A stretch of DNA of 64,000 nucleotides, from contig NZ_LSYT01000005.1 in NCBI RefSeq assembly GCF_001602525.1, forward strand, positions 1 to 64,000. The letters run 5' to 3'. Within the stretch, counting starts at the first letter, position 1, and the number at the start of each line of letters is the position of its first letter. Shown here one piece after another: positions 1-10,015 of this stretch. The notes below the pieces were generated by a model. It was not told the origin of the DNA, ran no database searches, and saw only the letters and a list, made by a program, of their open reading frames with translations. The position numbers were made by a program, and so were the translations under genes. This DNA is from Flavobacterium chilense (GTDB lineage: Bacteria > Bacteroidota > Bacteroidia > Flavobacteriales > Flavobacteriaceae).

Positions 1-717
1 TCTTTGATCGCGGCATAGTATGTTCCGCTGGTTAAAGCAGTTGTAGAAGCAATTGCTGTTCCGCCTGTTAAAGCAGTATACCAAACGATATTGGCTTCGT
101 TGAACTGAACACTTGCAAATGTTGGTGCGTTTACCAAACAGAAGTTTTGTGTTCCTGCTGTTACCAATGTTGGTGTTCCAGGATCGGTAACACTTATCGT
201 TACGGCTAATCTTTCAGCACTTTCGCATAAGGTAGTTGGATCTTTGATCGCGGCATAGTATGTTCCGCTGGTTAAAGCAGTTGTAGAAGCAATTGCTGTT
301 CCGCCTGTTAAAGCAGTATACCAAACGATATTGGCTTCGTTAAACTGAACACTTGCAAATGTTGGCGCATTAGCCAAACAGAAGTTTTGTGTTCCTGCTG
401 TTACTAGTGTTGGTGTGCCAGGATCGGTAACACTAATGGTTACAGCTAATCTTTCTGCACTTTCACATAAGGTAGTTGGATCTTTGATCGCGGCATAGTA
501 TGTTCCGCTGGTTAAAGCAGTTGTAGAAGCAATTGCTGTTCCGCCTGTTAAAGCAGTATACCAAACGATATTGGCTTCGTTGAACTGAACACTTGCAAAT
601 GTTGGTGCGTTTACCAAACAGAAATTTTGTGTTCCCGCTGTTACTAAAGTTGGTGTTCCAGGATCAGAAACTATAACTGCTACTACAGATCGAATTGAAC
701 TTTCACAGCCCATCGGA
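1..717 (-). repeat. 240-bp in-frame tandem repeats (80 residues each)
   Basis: The same 20-base word begins at 1, 241 and 481. Unit 1 (1-240) and unit 2 (241-480) differ at 13 of 240 positions by my count. Unit 3 (481-717) matches unit 1 at all but four of the first 180 bases, then diverges and is one codon shorter. A fourth, strongly diverged unit follows from 718. Each unit encodes one Ig-like domain ending in a DPGTPTLVTAGTQNFC-type linker. The array continues past the left edge, so the total copy number is unknown. Such arrays change length by recombination and often collapse in short-read assemblies. Confidence 0.95.
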
Positions 718-3700
718 TCTTTTATTGCGCCGTAGTAAGTCCCGGTTACTAAAGCAGTTGTAGGATCTAATGCTGTTCCTCCAGATGCTGCTGTGTACCA
801 AACTACATTTGCTTCGTTAGCCTGAAGATTAGCAACTGTTGGAACATTTATCAAACAGAAATTCTGATTATAACTTGTAGAAGTTGGCGTGGCCGGATCA
901 TTAACAATCACCGTTGCAACTTTAAGTTCTCCATTTTTATTCTGACATGTATTATCACTTGTTACAGCTACATAATAAGAAATAGGACTCATAGCAGTTG
1001 TAAGACCTGATACCGTTAAGACTCCGGTCGTATTGTTAACTGCATATGTTACTCCGCCTACTGTTCCATTAAGAATTGGCTGAGTTTTATTAGCATCCAG
1101 ATACCAAAAGAAAACCGGATTTGCCAGAGTGCTTGTTGGTGTTAATACTGCATTTGTATCATGACAAATAGATGCATTATCTACTTCAATATCTGTAGGC
1201 AATGAAGTTGGTAAAATAGTAAACGTTACTTGTTTTCTATTTGCTGGTAAAGTTTCACAAAACTCATCTGAGCTAACTCCAACATAGTAAGTATAAGTTC
1301 CGGGAGCTAATCCTGTTACTATTAGTTTAGCAGTATTTTCACCTGCAATTAACTGGCTTGTGGTTCCATCGAAACTGTACCAATGATATACAGGATTAGT
1401 AAGTACTGGTGTGTTGCTCAAAATTGCATCCAGTGTTACCTGACCAGTTTCTGAACAAATTATAGTACTATTTCCTCCGTTTATAGTTACACTTGCTATT
1501 GCTCCGGCAGGAGTTGTAGCTCTAACTACTACTGTTACTTCTCCTCTTTCTAAAGCAGCACAACCGTAACGAATTGGCTGAACATAATATTTGTAAGTTC
1601 CTGCAGCTAATGTAGCCGGTATAGTATAAGTTTGACCGCTCGCTACAAGATTTCCTCCGGTTGGCGAATCATACCAGGCATAATCGGCACAGGATTTGGG
1701 CGGAACCTGGAGCGTGACAGCTGCTCCGGGACAGACCGTAATTTTATTTTCGGGATCAGCACCAATAACCTGAGTATTGGTTACACGATCAATAGTGTGA
1801 ACTCTAAGCTGATCTAAAACGCTTGCAACTCCTCCAAAAGTAATTACTACTTTATCGTATGGCTGAGTTTGAGGTGCAACAATAGTCATAGCCATTGTAT
1901 CTCCTGAAAGTAATTTTAAAGTCAATAAATTACTTGTATTTTGTATTGGGGCACCTACAGCAATATTTCCTGAATAAAGCTGAATTGTAAATCCGGTAAG
2001 TAAATTAAGATTTAAAAGTGTTCCCGGTTTAGAAATTGTGATTCTTAAACTATCACCCACCATAGATGGTGTTCTAAAAGTTGTTGTAAGCTCTGCTGCA
2101 GCAAGTACTCCTGCACCGCTAAACATTGTAGCATAAGTAGCAATGTCACCATCAGCCACATTCCATGGATTAGAAACCCCCACAGTAGCGGTCAGTGCAC
2201 CAACTCCTAAATCTTTAACCCCAGAGAATATATCTTCGATATCACCTTGTCCACAAGCAATTTGTGTAACTTGTTTTTTATAATAGGCATCATAAACATT
2301 AATGTTTTGTGCCACACTTAAAACAGATCCTAATTGTACACGGATACCATCATAATCCTGAAGTCCTGAAGTATTAGAAGGTACAAATGTATATTCGAAT
2401 GAATTTTGACCTGGTAATAAATTCAATAATGATCCTGATACAGATTGTAAAGTTCCAATATCAATTGGATTATTAGATCCGTCGCGTTTAGTACCTATTA
2501 CTGATATACTTTGTCCAACAGCAATTAAACTGTTTTCTAAACCTAATTTTACCGTTACCGGAGTTCCTTTAGGAATAGTCGTTGGCCATTGCAGATTTTG
2601 CCAGGTAGTTCCAATACCTAAAAGCCCTAAACCAGTTGTAATGGTTGAAAAAGTACTTGGATCATTATCTACAGCCAAAGGTCCGTTTGTCACTGTTCCC
2701 GTAATAACAGAACCTGATAGTTGAGAATTAGCGTATACTCTTTCTAATAATGTATCACAAGTCGCAGGATCAATAACACTAATTGTTACTGTTTGACTGG
2801 TAGTACAAGATCCGTTGCTGGCAATTACAGTATAAGTAAAAACTCCTACTGTATTTAAAGGACCTGTACTATTAGATCCTAAAACATTTCCTTGTGGATC
2901 ATACCAGGTAATTGTTCCGTTTGATGTTGCATTCAAAGTAACCGAAGAACCTTTTGTAACCGCTATTGAACTTGTTACTCCTGTTAAGGTTGGTAATGGA
3001 GTTACGTTTACAGTTACCGGTAATTTTGCAGATGGACATGCAACACCTGTTGTCTGAGCCTGAATAAAATAATTACCACTAGAAGTGATGTTTGATGCAA
3101 CCTGATCTGTAATTGGATTATTGGCTGAATCAAAGAAAGTATAAGTTGTATTTCCTGATGTATCAAAATTTACAATCGCATCTTTCAGGCTTACTTTCGC
3201 ACAACCTCCAAACGGACTTGTAACTGCTAAAGCTGAACCTACAGGATAATCTACCTCTACAGCTTTTAGTGATCCGTTTATATTTTCACAAATACCTCCG
3301 TTAAGAACTGATACATAATAAGTATAAGGTGCATTGGCAGCAATAAGTCCGCTAATAGTAAGTGCTCCTGTTGTAGGATCTTTTACATAAGTTACTCCTG
3401 CTACGGTACCTGTTGTAATTTCTTGTGTTTTATTTTGATCAGTATAATATTTAAAAGTTGCTCCTGCTAAAGCAGATGTTGGTGCTAATACAATACCTCC
3501 GGCACAAGAAGCTGTTAAAGGACTTGCAATTGTAATATCTGCTGCAGTTGGCAGAGGCAATACAGTAATTGTTACTGGCTGACGTACACTATTGATACAA
3601 GTTCCTCCACGGGTAGCTTCTAAATAATAAGTAGTAGTTGCGGTTAAAGCAGCCGTTGGATTAACAGTTACTACATTTCCTCCTGTGGGAGCATCATACC

Positions 3701-6700
3701 ATGTAAATGTTTCCGTTCCTGTAGAAGATGCTGCTAGTGTAACGGTTGATCCTGAACAAATTGGAGATGAAGCTCCTGTTATTGTTGCATTTGGAAATCT
3801 ATATGAAGCTCCATAAATGTTCAGAGTAGTTAATAAAGTTGCTGCTGCTCCTCCAATACGAATTTCAAGTTTATTAAATGCTGCAGTTGCTGCAAAAGTG
3901 GCTTTAAATTTATTTCCTGACAGTAATTGTAAGCTCAATAAATTATTTGTAAGCAAAAATCTGTCATTATTAGAGGTTGCTCCATTATAGGTTGCAAAAC
4001 TAATTCCACCTCCTAATAAAGATACATCAGCAAGACCGTTTGGTAATTCTAAATCTACCTCTATAATATCTCCTGCCTGACCCGGATTAGGGAAAGTCAA
4101 TTGCTGTTGTATGTAAGCACCTAATGCTGCAACCGGAGTATGAAGGCTGGCAAATGTATTTATATCTCCATCGACAGAATCATCCGGGTTAGAAGAAGTA
4201 CATAAAGCACAAAGTACACCATCTGTAGATGTTACCTGAGAATCAGGCTGTAAACAATTACTAACCGTATTGATTACCATCACATTAATTACAGCTCTTG
4301 TGCTACTTGTACAATCTGAAATTAAAGCTCTTCCCTGAACATAGAATGTTTTATTTGCAGTTAAAGCCGGACTAGGTGTATATGTACTTGAATTTGCTAA
4401 TAAAAGATTTCCTCCTGTTGGAGCATCATACCAATCATATTCAAATCCTGCACTTGCTGTAACTGCTAAAGTTACACTTTGACCGGAATGAATCACCACA
4501 TTTGATGATAATGGAACTGGTGCCGCTGGTCTTGGATTCACTGTTACCGTAACAGGTGTACGAGTTGCGCTCAAACAGCTTCCAATTCCTGCTTCAACAT
4601 AGTAAGTTGTAGTCGCAGTTAAGTTTGGCGTCGCGTATGAAGTACCCGTAAATACCAAATTCCCACCAGTAGCTGCATCATACCATCTATAGGTTGTTCC
4701 TGCAATTGGTGAGTCGATTGTTATTGTTGTTGTATCACCACTACATAAATTAGAAGGGCTGGCAGTAACAACTAATGGAGCTACAGGATTACTTACTGTT
4801 ACAACAACAGGGTTTCTTTCACTATTTACACAACCACTACGTGTTAATTCTACATAATAAGTTGTATTAACAGTTAAAGGCAGCGTTGTATAAGCAGCCG
4901 TACTGCTTAATAAGTTTCCTCCGGTTATGGCATCATACCATTTGATTGTTTCACCTAAGGCCAGATTAGCCGTTAAAGTTGTAGTTTGACCACCGCAGAT
5001 TGCTACGTTGCCTGAAATTACAGGTGCTTTATATCGGTAAGTTGCCTGATAAATATCCAGATTTGTTAATGCTGTTACAACACCGCCCAATCTAATTTCG
5101 ACACGATCAAAATTTGCACCTGCTACAATACTTGCTTTAAATCTGTTTCCTGATAATAATTGCAAAGTAACCAAAGGATTATTGATAAAAACTCGGTCAC
5201 CATTATATGTTGCTCCATTATATGTGGCTAAACTCACAGCTCCTAATAATGAAAGATCGGCAATACCTCCTGGTAAGGCCAATTCTACATCTACAATATC
5301 TCCCGTTTTACCCGGATTATTAAATTGTAATGTTTGTTGAATCCATCCATTTACTAAACCAACCGGAAGTGTTAATCTGGCTGCTGTAGCACTATTACCA
5401 TCTACAGAATTATTTGGAGTTGTAGAAGAACAAAGCAAACAAAGTCCGTTTTGAGTAGTCTGCTGGCTATTGGCTTCAAGACAGCCTCCTAACGGAGCTG
5501 GTAAAACGGTCACTGTTACAGGTACTCTTGTTGCACTTACACATGCTCCAACAGTTGAGCGTGATTCAACATAATATGTTTTAGTTGCCGTTAAAATTGG
5601 AGTTGTAAATGTATTTGAATCTCCTAATAATTTAGTTCCACCTGTTGGTACATCATACCAGTCTAAAGTAACATTTGCTTCAGAAGTTGAAGCATTTAAT
5701 GTGGCATTCTGACCAGATAATATAGATACACTTTGGGTTAAAATTGTTGCAAGTCCCGGAACCGGTGTCGAAGTAACAGTAACCTGAGTTCGTGTTGGGG
5801 TTTTACAAATACCTATTGCCGCTTCTACATAGAAATTAGTAGTCCCTACAGGAACAGTTGGTGTATAGGTATTTCCCGTAATTAAAAGATTCCCACCTGT
5901 TGCAGCATCATACCAGGAATAAGTAGTTCCTAATACCGGATTTATCACTGATAAAGTTGTCGCCTGGGTTGCCCCCGCTGAACAAATCGAAGTTCCTGTG
6001 GTGCTTATCGTCGGCAAAACAGGATTCAAGATATTTATAGTTACTGGCAATCGCTCACTACCCTCACAACCTGCAGCTCTGGTCACTCCTATATAATAAG
6101 TGGTATTAGCATTTAAAGTAGGAGTAGTAAAAGTATTGGCAGTAGATAAAGCAGCAGTTGATGTTGGCGAATCATACCACGCTAAAGATGTTCCTGCTAC
6201 CGGAGTAGCTGTTAATGTCGTAGAAGTTCCTGTACAAATTGATTGAGTTGTACCTCCGGTAATCGTTGGTTTTGCAAAATCTAATCGTACATCGTAAATT
6301 TTTAAATTTACAAGAAGACTCAAAAGGCCTCCAACCTGAATCTGTACTTGATTGGTATCTCCTGTCACAGTATATTTAAATACTCCAATAGTATTACCGT
6401 TAAGTAAATTCAGATTAAGCAGCGGACTGTTTAAAGGTAGACTTGAACCTACATTAACTCCTGAAAGCTTAGTCTGAAGAGTTACATTCGATAACAATCC
6501 TACATCCAGTAAACCATTGCCTGTACCTAAATACAAAACAATTTGATCTCCTGCTTTTGCAGTTTGATTCAGGGTTAAAGTCTCTTCGACAAAACACCCT
6601 ACACCGACGGCATTTGTCAGACTCGCATAAGTCGCTAAGCTTGCGTCATTATCATATGCGCTCGCGGGATTAGTTACATTTAATCCTACACATAAAAGTC

Positions 6701-6836
6701 CACCCTGGCTATTGGTTTGAGAGATAGGTCTACAAACAGTTTGCGCAAAAGTGTTACTACATAAAAGGAATAAAAGTAATAGTCCGAATAATCTCTTTTG
6801 AAAATCGAGATCATAAAAAGTAAAAGTTTTTTTCAT
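1..6836 (-). CDS. Giant secreted Ig-like repeat protein (adhesin-like), N-terminal part
   Basis: The gene starts at the ATG at 6836 and stays open to the left edge, so only the first 2,278 codons are visible. The N-terminus is a signal peptide with a long leucine-rich core ending NTFAQ. Two module types alternate. Five copies of a roughly 150-residue module begin near 6735, 5495, 4262, 2775 and 2265; each has VDGD/VDND-like and LLSGN-like stretches. Between and after them lie many 75-85-residue Ig-like units with W-Y-D, TTYY(V/I) and a conserved Cys, the pattern of CHU_C-associated Ig-like (Ig_7) domains. The last visible units are near-identical 80-residue repeats. In Bacteroidota such proteins usually end in a type IX secretion sorting domain or a gliding-associated CHU_C domain; that end is outside the window. 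An adhesion or matrix role is inferred from architecture only. Confidence 0.85.
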   Translation of the reverse strand, partial: MKKTFTFYDLDFQKRLFGLLLLFLLCSNTFAQTVCRPISQTNSQGGLLCVGLNVTNPASAYDNDASLATYASLTNAVGVGCFVEETLTLNQTAKAGDQIVLYLGTGNGLLDVGLLSNVTLQTKLSGVNVGSSLPLNSPLLNLNLLNGNTIGVFKYTVTGDTNQVQIQVGGLLSLLVNLKIYDVRLDFAKPTITGGTTQSICTGTSTTLTATPVAGTSLAWYDSPTSTAALSTANTFTTPTLNANTTYYIGVTRAAGCEGSERLPVTINILNPVLPTISTTGTSICSAGATQATTLSVINPVLGTTYSWYDAATGGNLLITGNTYTPTVPVGTTNFYVEAAIGICKTPTRTQVTVTSTPVPGLATILTQSVSILSGQNATLNASTSEANVTLDWYDVPTGGTKLLGDSNTFTTPILTATKTYYVESRSTVGACVSATRVPVTVTVLPAPLGGCLEANSQQTTQNGLCLLCSSTTPNNSVDGNSATAARLTLPVGLVNGWIQQTLQFNNPGKTGDIVDVELALPGGIADLSLLGAVSLATYNGATYNGDRVFINNPLVTLQLLSGNRFKASIVAGANFDRVEIRLGGVVTALTNLDIYQATYRYKAPVISGNVAICGGQTTTLTANLALGETIKWYDAITGGNLLSSTAAYTTLPLTVNTTYYVELTRSGCVNSERNPVVVTVSNPVAPLVVTASPSNLCSGDTTTITIDSPIAGTTYRWYDAATGGNLVFTGTSYATPNLTATTTYYVEAGIGSCLSATRTPVTVTVNPRPAAPVPLSSNVVIHSGQSVTLAVTASAGFEYDWYDAPTGGNLLLANSSTYTPSPALTANKTFYVQGRALISDCTSSTRAVINVMVINTVSNCLQPDSQVTSTDGVLCALCTSSNPDDSVDGDINTFASLHTPVAALGAYIQQQLTFPNPGQAGDIIEVDLELPNGLADVSLLGGGISFATYNGATSNNDRFLLTNNLLSLQLLSGNKFKATFAATAAFNKLEIRIGGAAATLLTTLNIYGASYRFPNATITGASSPICSGSTVTLAASSTGTETFTWYDAPTGGNVVTVNPTAALTATTTYYLEATRGGTCINSVRQPVTITVLPLPTAADITIASPLTASCAGGIVLAPTSALAGATFKYYTDQNKTQEITTGTVAGVTYVKDPTTGALTISGLIAANAPYTYYVSVLNGGICENINGSLKAVEVDYPVGSALAVTSPFGGCAKVSLKDAIVNFDTSGNTTYTFFDSANNPITDQVASNITSSGNYFIQAQTTGVACPSAKLPVTVNVTPLPTLTGVTSSIAVTKGSSVTLNATSNGTITWYDPQGNVLGSNSTGPLNTVGVFTYTVIASNGSCTTSQTVTISVIDPATCDTLLERVYANSQLSGSVITGTVTNGPLAVDNDPSTFSTITTGLGLLGIGTTWQNLQWPTTIPKGTPVTVKLGLENSLIAVGQSISVIGTKRDGSNNPIDIGTLQSVSGSLLNLLPGQNSFEYTFVPSNTSGLQDYDGIRVQLGSVLSVAQNINVYDAYYKKQVTQIACGQGDIEDIFSGVKDLGVGALTATVGVSNPWNVADGDIATYATMFSGAGVLAAAELTTTFRTPSMVGDSLRITISKPGTLLNLNLLTGFTIQLYSGNIAVGAPIQNTSNLLTLKLLSGDTMAMTIVAPQTQPYDKVVITFGGVASVLDQLRVHTIDRVTNTQVIGADPENKITVCPGAAVTLQVPPKSCADYAWYDSPTGGNLVASGQTYTIPATLAAGTYKYYVQPIRYGCAALERGEVTVVVRATTPAGAIASVTINGGNSTIICSETGQVTLDAILSNTPVLTNPVYHWYSFDGTTSQLIAGENTAKLIVTGLAPGTYTYYVGVSSDEFCETLPANRKQVTFTILPTSLPTDIEVDNASICHDTNAVLTPTSTLANPVFFWYLDANKTQPILNGTVGGVTYAVNNTTGVLTVSGLTTAMSPISYYVAVTSDNTCQNKNGELKVATVIVNDPATPTSTSYNQNFCLINVPTVANLQANEANVVWYTAASGGTALDPTTALVTGTYYGAIKDPMGCESSIRSVVAVIVSDPGTPTLVTAGTQNFCLVNAPTFASVQFNEANIVWYTALTGGTAIASTTALTSGTYYAAIKDPTTLCESAERLAVTISVTDPGTPTLVTAGTQNFCLANAPTFASVQFNEANIVWYTALTGGTAIASTTALTSGTYYAAIKDPTTLCESAERLAVTISVTDPGTPTLVTAGTQNFCLVNAPTFASVQFNEANIVWYTALTGGTAIASTTALTSGTYYAAIK

Positions 6837-8067
6837 AATTTGGAAGATTAGAAAATGGACAATAAAATACCTCTTGCGATAAGCACGTATGCTTAGGCAA
6901 TTTAAAAAACACTAAAAATCAACTAGTTAAAATGAAATTTAAATTCGTAGTATACTAAGAATGTAAACTCCATTTCGTAAAAAAAATCATGTTGTATTGC
7001 GTATAACAAAGTATACTAAAGAGCATTTTTTATTCGATGTGAATAAAAAAGATCTCAAAAAATTTGAGGAATACTGATCTAAACCAGAATTCCGGGAGGA
7101 GTGATTTGTTATAGTACTAATTTTCATAAAAGAAAATTTAAGTTTAGGAGAACTGGGGTATTCCTTGATATATAGTATAATTCAATATTCATAAAAAGTT
7201 GATTAGGCTTTCTATAAACTTTGTTTCTTTAGATTAAACTCTAAAAATTGAATCAATTTATTTTAATAGCAATAGTGTCGAATTTAAAATTTTAAACACG
7301 ACAATGCATTTCATTCACAAAATCTCCGATTGGGATTTGTAAATAAAAAAATAATATAATTGGAAAATTGTTGAAATAAGTTTGAAGTGGAACTAAAATT
7401 GAATTTGATGATAAATTCAATTTTATTCAAACTAATAAAAAATAAAGCTAAAATAATACTAATTCCTAATGCAAGCCAGATAAAGAAAGTAATGATCAAT
7501 TCCATAAGCAAATTAATTAAGGATTATAAAAAACTTTAACTACAAACCATAATAAAAGTAAAACCACTTTTATTATAAACATTTAAAGACTTTTAAATGA
7601 TGTTTTTGGAAAAGCAACAAAAGTAACTTTGTTTAACTTTATTATTCTAAAATTAGGAAAAAGGGAAACACAAAACAAGTATAAAATTCCTATTTTTTTG
7701 ATTTTAGTAAAAATTTAGTTTTGGGAAATAAAGGGAAACACCACAAAAAACTACTGTTTACAAAGAAAAAAGGGTGTTATAAATATCTTAAAAAAAGATG
7801 CACATTTTCTGTTAAATCTCTAAAAAGAAAGTTATAACTTACAAAATAAATCACACAATCGATTTAAATTTGAATTTAAAAAGATAAATGAGAACAAAAT
7901 CTTACAAATACAAAGATGTTTTTTGTTTTTTTGAGTTATTCAAAAAAAACACGTAGAAATACGGGGTAAAAAAAATACAAAACTTTAAACAAAAGTTAAA
8001 TAATTAAAAATAGGTAAATAATTTAACATCAATTACTTACCTATTTTATGATTAATTTGAGTAAAAA
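6837..8067. other. AT-rich spacer with no convincing gene
   Basis: About 1.2 kb of very A+T-rich sequence separates the start of the giant adhesin gene from the end of the ribosomal operon's last gene. Homopolymeric A and T runs are frequent. I see no tRNA, no strong terminator and no exact TAnnTTTG promoter for the adhesin; ATACTTTG-like words near 7005-7018 (minus) are the nearest. One weak 64-codon reading frame is listed separately. Confidence 0.6.
7311..7505 (-). CDS. Possible small membrane protein (weak)
   Basis: An ATG at 7505 opens a 64-codon frame whose first 25-30 residues form a single hydrophobic segment, followed by a polar, Asn- and Phe-rich tail. I recognise no family. In DNA this A+T-rich, hydrophobic frames of this size arise by chance, and no promoter or ribosome binding site supports it. 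It is listed only because nothing else occupies the spacer. Confidence 0.15.
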   Translation of the reverse strand: MELIITFFIWLALGISIILALFFISLNKIEFIIKFNFSSTSNLFQQFSNYIIFLFTNPNRRFCE

Positions 8068-8541
8068 TTAAGATTCTATAATAGTATTGATTTGAGTAAA
8101 CAATTGTCCATCACTTAAAAAGGCACCTTGCTGAATCAATTCAAAAATAGAAGCATTTCGATCTTCAGTAAAAACTTTTTTACCTACTTTCATCTCTATA
8201 TTTTCTGTAAACATATTATCACTAAGCCATTGTAAACCTTCTTTAGTTAAAAAATCAGTTTCAGGAACCAAAGATTTTAATACTATTGACTTAACATCTT
8301 TTTCAAAACACTGGAATAAAAAGATATGATTCCTAGAGAAATGTTCCAGAAATTCTGCTCTGGATAAAACACCTTCCCAGATCAAATCTGAAAATACATC
8401 CAGTTCCTGTTCTGCTACTTCAGGTTTATTTATTTTTAGAGAATCCCACTCTGCTTTATCAATAGTTTGAGTTGCTAAAAAATTAGCGAATTCAGCGTGC
8501 AATTCATCAAATTGCTCTTTTGTTAATCTTGCGTATTTCAT
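8068..8541 (-). CDS. Conserved Bacteroidota protein of unknown function (DUF6495-like)
   Basis: This is a 157-residue, acidic, soluble protein with no signal peptide, starting MKYARLTKEQ. It resembles the DUF6495 family as I remember it; that assignment is from recall. It lies 145 bp downstream of rplI, behind the ribosomal operon's terminator, so it is probably expressed separately. The spacer before it holds a GCTTTAAGC-type low-complexity repeat. No catalytic motif is evident and no function is proposed. Confidence 0.75.
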   Translation of the reverse strand: MKYARLTKEQFDELHAEFANFLATQTIDKAEWDSLKINKPEVAEQELDVFSDLIWEGVLSRAEFLEHFSRNHIFLFQCFEKDVKSIVLKSLVPETDFLTKEGLQWLSDNMFTENIEMKVGKKVFTEDRNASIFELIQQGAFLSDGQLFTQINTIIES

Positions 8542-8639
8542 TTTCTTTTAGGCTTTATGCCTCACGCTATAAGCTTTAAGCAAGCTGCTTTGCGCCAATA
8601 ACTTTAAGTCTGATTAATTATATTACCTGATTTAAACAA

Positions 8640-8667
8640 AAAAATCCCGATTCGCATCGGGATTTTT
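8640..8667 (-). terminator. Intrinsic terminator of the rpsF-rpsR-rplI operon
   Basis: Twelve-base arms (8640-8651 and 8656-8667) pair perfectly around a four-base loop, and the transcript continues into a U-tract on the minus strand. It lies 18 bp past the rplI stop. Confidence 0.9.
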
Positions 8668-8685
8668 ATATAGTACATAAAACTA

Positions 8686-9126
8686 TTACTTTTCAGCGAT
8701 AATTTCGTATGGTAATTCAACGATAACATCTCTGTGTAAACGGATGCTAGCAGAATATTTTCCAGTACGTTTAACGATACCGCTAGTGATGAATTTTCTA
8801 TCGATAGCGTTACCAGATTTCTCTAAAGCTTCAGCAATATCGATGTTTGTGATAGAACCAAAAAGTTTCTCTCCACCAGCTTTTGCAGTAAGTTTAATTT
8901 CAAGAGCTTTTAAAGTTTCAGCTAATGCTTTAGCATCAGCAACAACTTTAGCTTCTTTGTGTGCTCTTTGTTTTAGGTTTTCAGCTAAAACTTTTTTAGC
9001 AGAAGGAGTTGCTAAAGTAGCAAAACCCTGAGGAATTAAATAGTTACGTCCGTAACCAGGTTTTACAGATACTACATCATCTTTAAATCCTAAGTTTTGT
9101 ACGTCTTGTTTTAAAATAAGTTCCAT
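8686..9126 (-). CDS. rplI: 50S ribosomal protein L9
   Basis: The product is a 146-residue L9, which links the base of the L1 stalk region to the neighbouring subunit and helps translational fidelity. The N-terminal domain is clear: MELILKQDV, then GYGRNYLIPQGFA at about residues 24-36, the L9 signature. A charged connecting helix and the C-terminal globular domain follow. It is the last gene of the rpsF-rpsR-rplI operon and is followed at once by a strong terminator. Length and gene order are typical. Confidence 0.98.
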   Translation of the reverse strand: MELILKQDVQNLGFKDDVVSVKPGYGRNYLIPQGFATLATPSAKKVLAENLKQRAHKEAKVVADAKALAETLKALEIKLTAKAGGEKLFGSITNIDIAEALEKSGNAIDRKFITSGIVKRTGKYSASIRLHRDVIVELPYEIIAEK

Positions 9127-9193
9127 GTTGTTGTCCTTATATTTTAGAAGTTAGGTTCTGTTTTAATCAGAAACCAGCGACTAGAGTTTTTAA

Positions 9194-9490
9194 TTATTTT
9201 AATAAATCGGCCACGTATGGCATTAAAGCTAAGTGACGAGCTCTTTTTACAGCTACAGAAACTTTTCTTTGGTATTTTAATGAAGTACCTGTTAAACGAC
9301 GAGGAAGAATTTTTCCTTGCTCATTAACAAATTTCAATAAGAAATCAGCATCTTTATAATCGATGTATTTGATTCCTGATTTTTTGAAACGGCAATACTT
9401 TTTAGTTTTGTTAGTTTCAATGTTTAAAGGCGTTAAATATCTGATATCTCCGTCTTTTTTTCCTTTTGCAGATTGTTCGATTGTAGACAT
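9194..9490 (-). CDS. rpsR: 30S ribosomal protein S18
   Basis: This 98-residue S18 binds beside S6 on the 30S platform. The conserved core is present: [10 protein letters not shown], then [18 protein letters not shown] (the S18 signature, about residues 50-68) and a basic helix. The roughly 20-residue N-terminal extension is usual in Flavobacteriia. The gene starts 5 bp after rpsF and precedes rplI by 67 bp. Confidence 0.98.
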
Positions 9491-9495
9491 AATAA

Positions 9496-9837
9496 TTACG
9501 CTTTAGTAGATTTTAATTTAGCTCTTCTTCTTTCCGCCCAAGAGATAGCGTGCTTATCTAAACTTACAGTTAAGAAACGCATAACTCTTTCGTCACGTCT
9601 GAATTCAGTTTCAAAAGCTAAAAGAACTTCTCCAGCTACTTTGAATTCGAATAAATGGTAAAAACCACTTTTTTTGTTTTGGATTTCGTAAGCCATTTTT
9701 TTAAGACCCCAATCCTCTTTCGATACCATTTCAGCTCCTCTACTAGTAAGAAATTCTTCAAATTTCGTTACTGTTTCCTTCACCTGAACCTCAGATAAAA
9801 CGGGATTTAAAATGAAAACAGTTTCATAATGATTCAT
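9496..9837 (-). CDS. rpsF: 30S ribosomal protein S6
   Basis: This 113-residue S6 partners S18 on the 30S platform. It has the typical [12 protein letters not shown] start, a ferredoxin-like fold pattern and the [19 protein letters not shown] strand region. It is the first gene of the operon. A perfect Bacteroidota promoter lies just upstream (9869-9898). The S6/S18 operon leader is autoregulated in many bacteria, but the leader here is only about 30 nt and I do not see a convincing S6:S18 box. Confidence 0.98.
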   Translation of the reverse strand: MNHYETVFILNPVLSEVQVKETVTKFEEFLTSRGAEMVSKEDWGLKKMAYEIQNKKSGFYHLFEFKVAGEVLLAFETEFRRDERVMRFLTVSLDKHAISWAERRRAKLKSTKA

Positions 9838-9868
9838 AAATACAATATTTATTTGTTAAAATTGGGTG

Positions 9869-9898
9869 CAAAAGTAATCATTAAATTTAAATATCCAA
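9869..9898 (-). promoter_or_regulatory. Promoter of the rpsF operon
   Basis: Read on the minus strand, TTG (9896-9898) is followed after 19 bp by TACTTTTG (9869-9876). This matches the Bacteroidota housekeeping consensus TTG-N17-23-TAnnTTTG exactly, 31 bp upstream of the rpsF start. Confidence 0.85.
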
Positions 9899-10015
9899 CA
9901 CTTTTTCAGTTTTATTCGTTGTAAAGCAAAAAATATACGCCGTCTTTAGTTTTTTTTATAAAAAAATAATACATTTACTACTGCTATCCTGAATTTATTT
10001 TAAATTTTAAATGTT

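Noticed and set aside
1..717. CRISPR-like periodic repeats
   Set aside because: The 240-bp period is in-frame coding sequence; there are no short repeats with unique spacers.
8744..9031. 95-codon plus-strand frame over rplI
   Set aside because: It is the antisense shadow of a certain ribosomal protein gene.
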